Shown: one piece after another, positions 62,690-64,000 of the stretch
How the letters are laid out: every line of letters starts with the position of its first letter
How positions within the stretch are numbered: position 1 is the stretch's first letter
DNA from: Geosiphon pyriformis
Lineage: Eukaryota > Glomeromycota > Glomeromycetes > Archaeosporales > Geosiphonaceae
Assembly: GCA_016748015.1 (NCBI GenBank)
Contig: JAAOMT010000785.1
Coordinates: forward strand, 65,342-129,341
DNA: 64,000 bases
Direction: 5' to 3'
Program-made: the position numbers and the translations under genes
Notes under the pieces: generated by a model
What the model was told of the DNA's origin: nothing
The model's input: the letters and a program-made list of their open reading frames with translations, nothing else
The model's database searches: none

Positions 62690-63579
62690 TATAATCAAAA
62701 ACAGAAGCAGCAACTAAAATTCCGATTCTTGAACTTTCTTCAAAGACATGCAAAAAACAGGTGCGAGATTTGAGTCCATAAAAAATTATTGATTAGATCA
62801 AATAAAAATTTTATTCGCCGATGGAATTCTTTTCAAAGTATTGAAGGATACTTGACTGCTTTTGAAGACTCATATCCTACTTAAATATTGTCGTGGACTC
62901 CTCCCACTGAAAATTTCTTCAATGCTTGATTATAAGCGTGAATCTTGATAGAATTCCATTCATTAGTGTTAAGATCCCTTCTGTTTTCGGTGAATTAAGT
63001 CAATTTTTTTTATTTTGTATCATGTCGTCTGGGAACATTAGATTACTATCAGCCAAATTTCTAATTTTTCGTGTTTCCAAGAGCCCATTTTAATAGAATT
63101 CAAGGCTTTAGACCCACGAATCATGTTCTAGTTGGGTCATACCACTTCATAACTCTCTGGCACTTCTTTTGCCAAAATAATCTGTTGATAAGATAAATAC
63201 TCAATAGTTTCCAATGAATTTTTAATTGCGAATTGCAACACTAATGATGAGACTCTGTGAATTTTACTCAAAATTCAAGCTAGTTTTTTCTTTTGGTTGC
63301 TTTATTAAAGTTTTCCATCATCTTTTCTCACTACAATTCTCAAAAAGAGTAGTCAAATTTAGAAACAGAGATATAAGTACATTTGTAAAAAAATAATAAC
63401 TTTTTTGTAGGAATTGCTAAGATGTTGCAAGTAAATTTTTTTTTGATATATTAATCTTTATGCTATTGAAAGTTTTTAAATATTTTACATATAATCTAAT
63501 TTATTCAATGAGCATCTCTTTTGAAAACCCAGATACAGTGTGGGATAAAACTTTTTGGGATTAATTAAAAGGCTCTTTA
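62690..63579 (-). pseudogene. short coding relic in AT-rich spacer
   Basis: The base composition returns to moderate A+T. On the minus strand about 62999-62885 reads FTENRRDLNTNEWNSIKIHA YNQALKK then stops at TAA; upstream and downstream frames break at once. It looks like a piece of a former gene, perhaps the 3' part of the gene at the window's right edge. No family recognised. Confidence 0.3.
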
Positions 63580-64000
63580 TCAGCGCTCTACCTTTGTTTC
63601 TAAAGAGACAAAAAACTGTTTCATCAGCAAAAAATAGTCGGATTTCAATCGTCGTTCAAATGTTGATGAACCCATTATACGCGCTTTTTTTATGTAAATT
63701 CGTAAGCACCATAGGAGGACATTGCGACATCATTTGTCCTAAATAAGGACCAAGATGTGATGTGAAAGCTTCTTCAATTGATGCAGCCTCGGTTCTACCA
63801 TTGAATTCGTAAATATATAAGAAATGGTTAATAACTGTTAAAGGATTGTTAAGATTAAAAACAAAATTTTGATTCTATAGCAACTTACCCGGCGTTTCAA
63901 CTTTATCCCGCTCGTGGTTTTGGGGCCTGGGCATAAATAAATGTTGAAATTATCCCCATTATTATCGAAAGTAGCACAGCCACAATCTTTTGGCGATATC
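63580..64000 (-). pseudogene. partial unrecognised gene, frameshifted (runs off the window)
   Basis: The minus-strand text is clearly protein-like but changes frame. 64000-63888 reads ISPKDCGCATFDNNGDNF and CPGPKTTSGIKLKRR, ending at a GTAAGT donor. 63870-63660 reads NPLTVINHFLYIYEFNGRTE, EEAFTSHLGPYLGQMMSQCP and VLTNLHKKSA. Then, one frame off, STFERRLKSDYFLLMKQFFV runs to TGA at 63580-63582. The obvious acceptor (TTTAACAG) does not restore phase with the first piece. It is either a decaying gene or a gene whose intron I misplace. No domain recognised; Cys and Gly in the first piece might suggest a metal or fold motif, but this is weak. Confidence 0.45.

Noticed and set aside
50000-62700. 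Mitochondrial insertion as the cause of the extreme A+T
   Set aside because: Traceable Ty3/Gypsy pol and a non-LTR RT explain the block; no mitochondrial gene or tRNA is seen.

Overview
The window looks like nuclear DNA of an arbuscular mycorrhizal fungus (Glomeromycotina, Rhizophagus-like; genus not certain). The signs are very high A+T, short introns (about 46-130 nt), long gene-free AT deserts full of (TTA)n-type microsatellites, decayed copies of a protein kinase followed by Sel1 repeats, a BTB protein, and retrotransposon relics whose reverse transcriptase resembles families I associate with these fungi. No plasmid, CRISPR or bacterial feature is visible. The first 262 bases are an assembly gap.

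Left part (0.26-22.7 kb). A kinase-Sel1 pseudogene (minus) is followed by an intact BTB/POZ gene (minus, 3275-4096), a two-exon Ser/Thr kinase with a long disordered N-terminus (minus, 5701-8223) and about 7.6 kb without genes. Next come a four-exon AIG1/FAR-17a-like membrane protein (minus, 17397-18580), a broken Nudix fragment (plus) and a four-exon GPI-type chitin/polysaccharide deacetylase (minus, 21188-22634).

Middle gene island (25.2-33.6 kb). tRNA-Ile(AAU) (minus) lies head-to-head with a four-exon YAE1-type gene (plus). That gene converges on a nine-exon RRP9/U3-55K WD40 gene (minus), which is divergent from a RAD9-like checkpoint-clamp gene (plus). An unresolved multi-exon gene (minus) follows. 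YAE1 and RRP9 both belong to ribosome assembly or function in other fungi; RAD9 belongs to the DNA-damage checkpoint. Exon coordinates were set by hand from GT/AG (one GC/AG) sites that keep phase across every join.

Right part (33.6-64 kb). The features are an AT desert with another kinase relic, a four-exon PLAC8 cysteine-rich gene with a 24-bp coding minisatellite (39854-40954), a third kinase-Sel1 relic (plus) and an intronless seven-helix membrane protein (46656-47864). From about 50.3 to 62.7 kb there is a block of decayed retrotransposons: a Ty3/Gypsy element (plus) in which zinc knuckle, protease, RT, RNase H, integrase and GPY/F-like parts can still be traced, then a non-LTR-type RT relic (minus). 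Both carry many stops and catalytic losses of the G-to-A/C-to-T kind, and the block has more C than G on the plus strand. The window ends inside an unrecognised, frameshifted minus-strand gene.

I found no convincing new multi-gene system. The most interesting signals are the hypermutated retrotransposon block, the series of decaying kinase-Sel1 copies, and the GC-AG intron in the RAD9-like gene.
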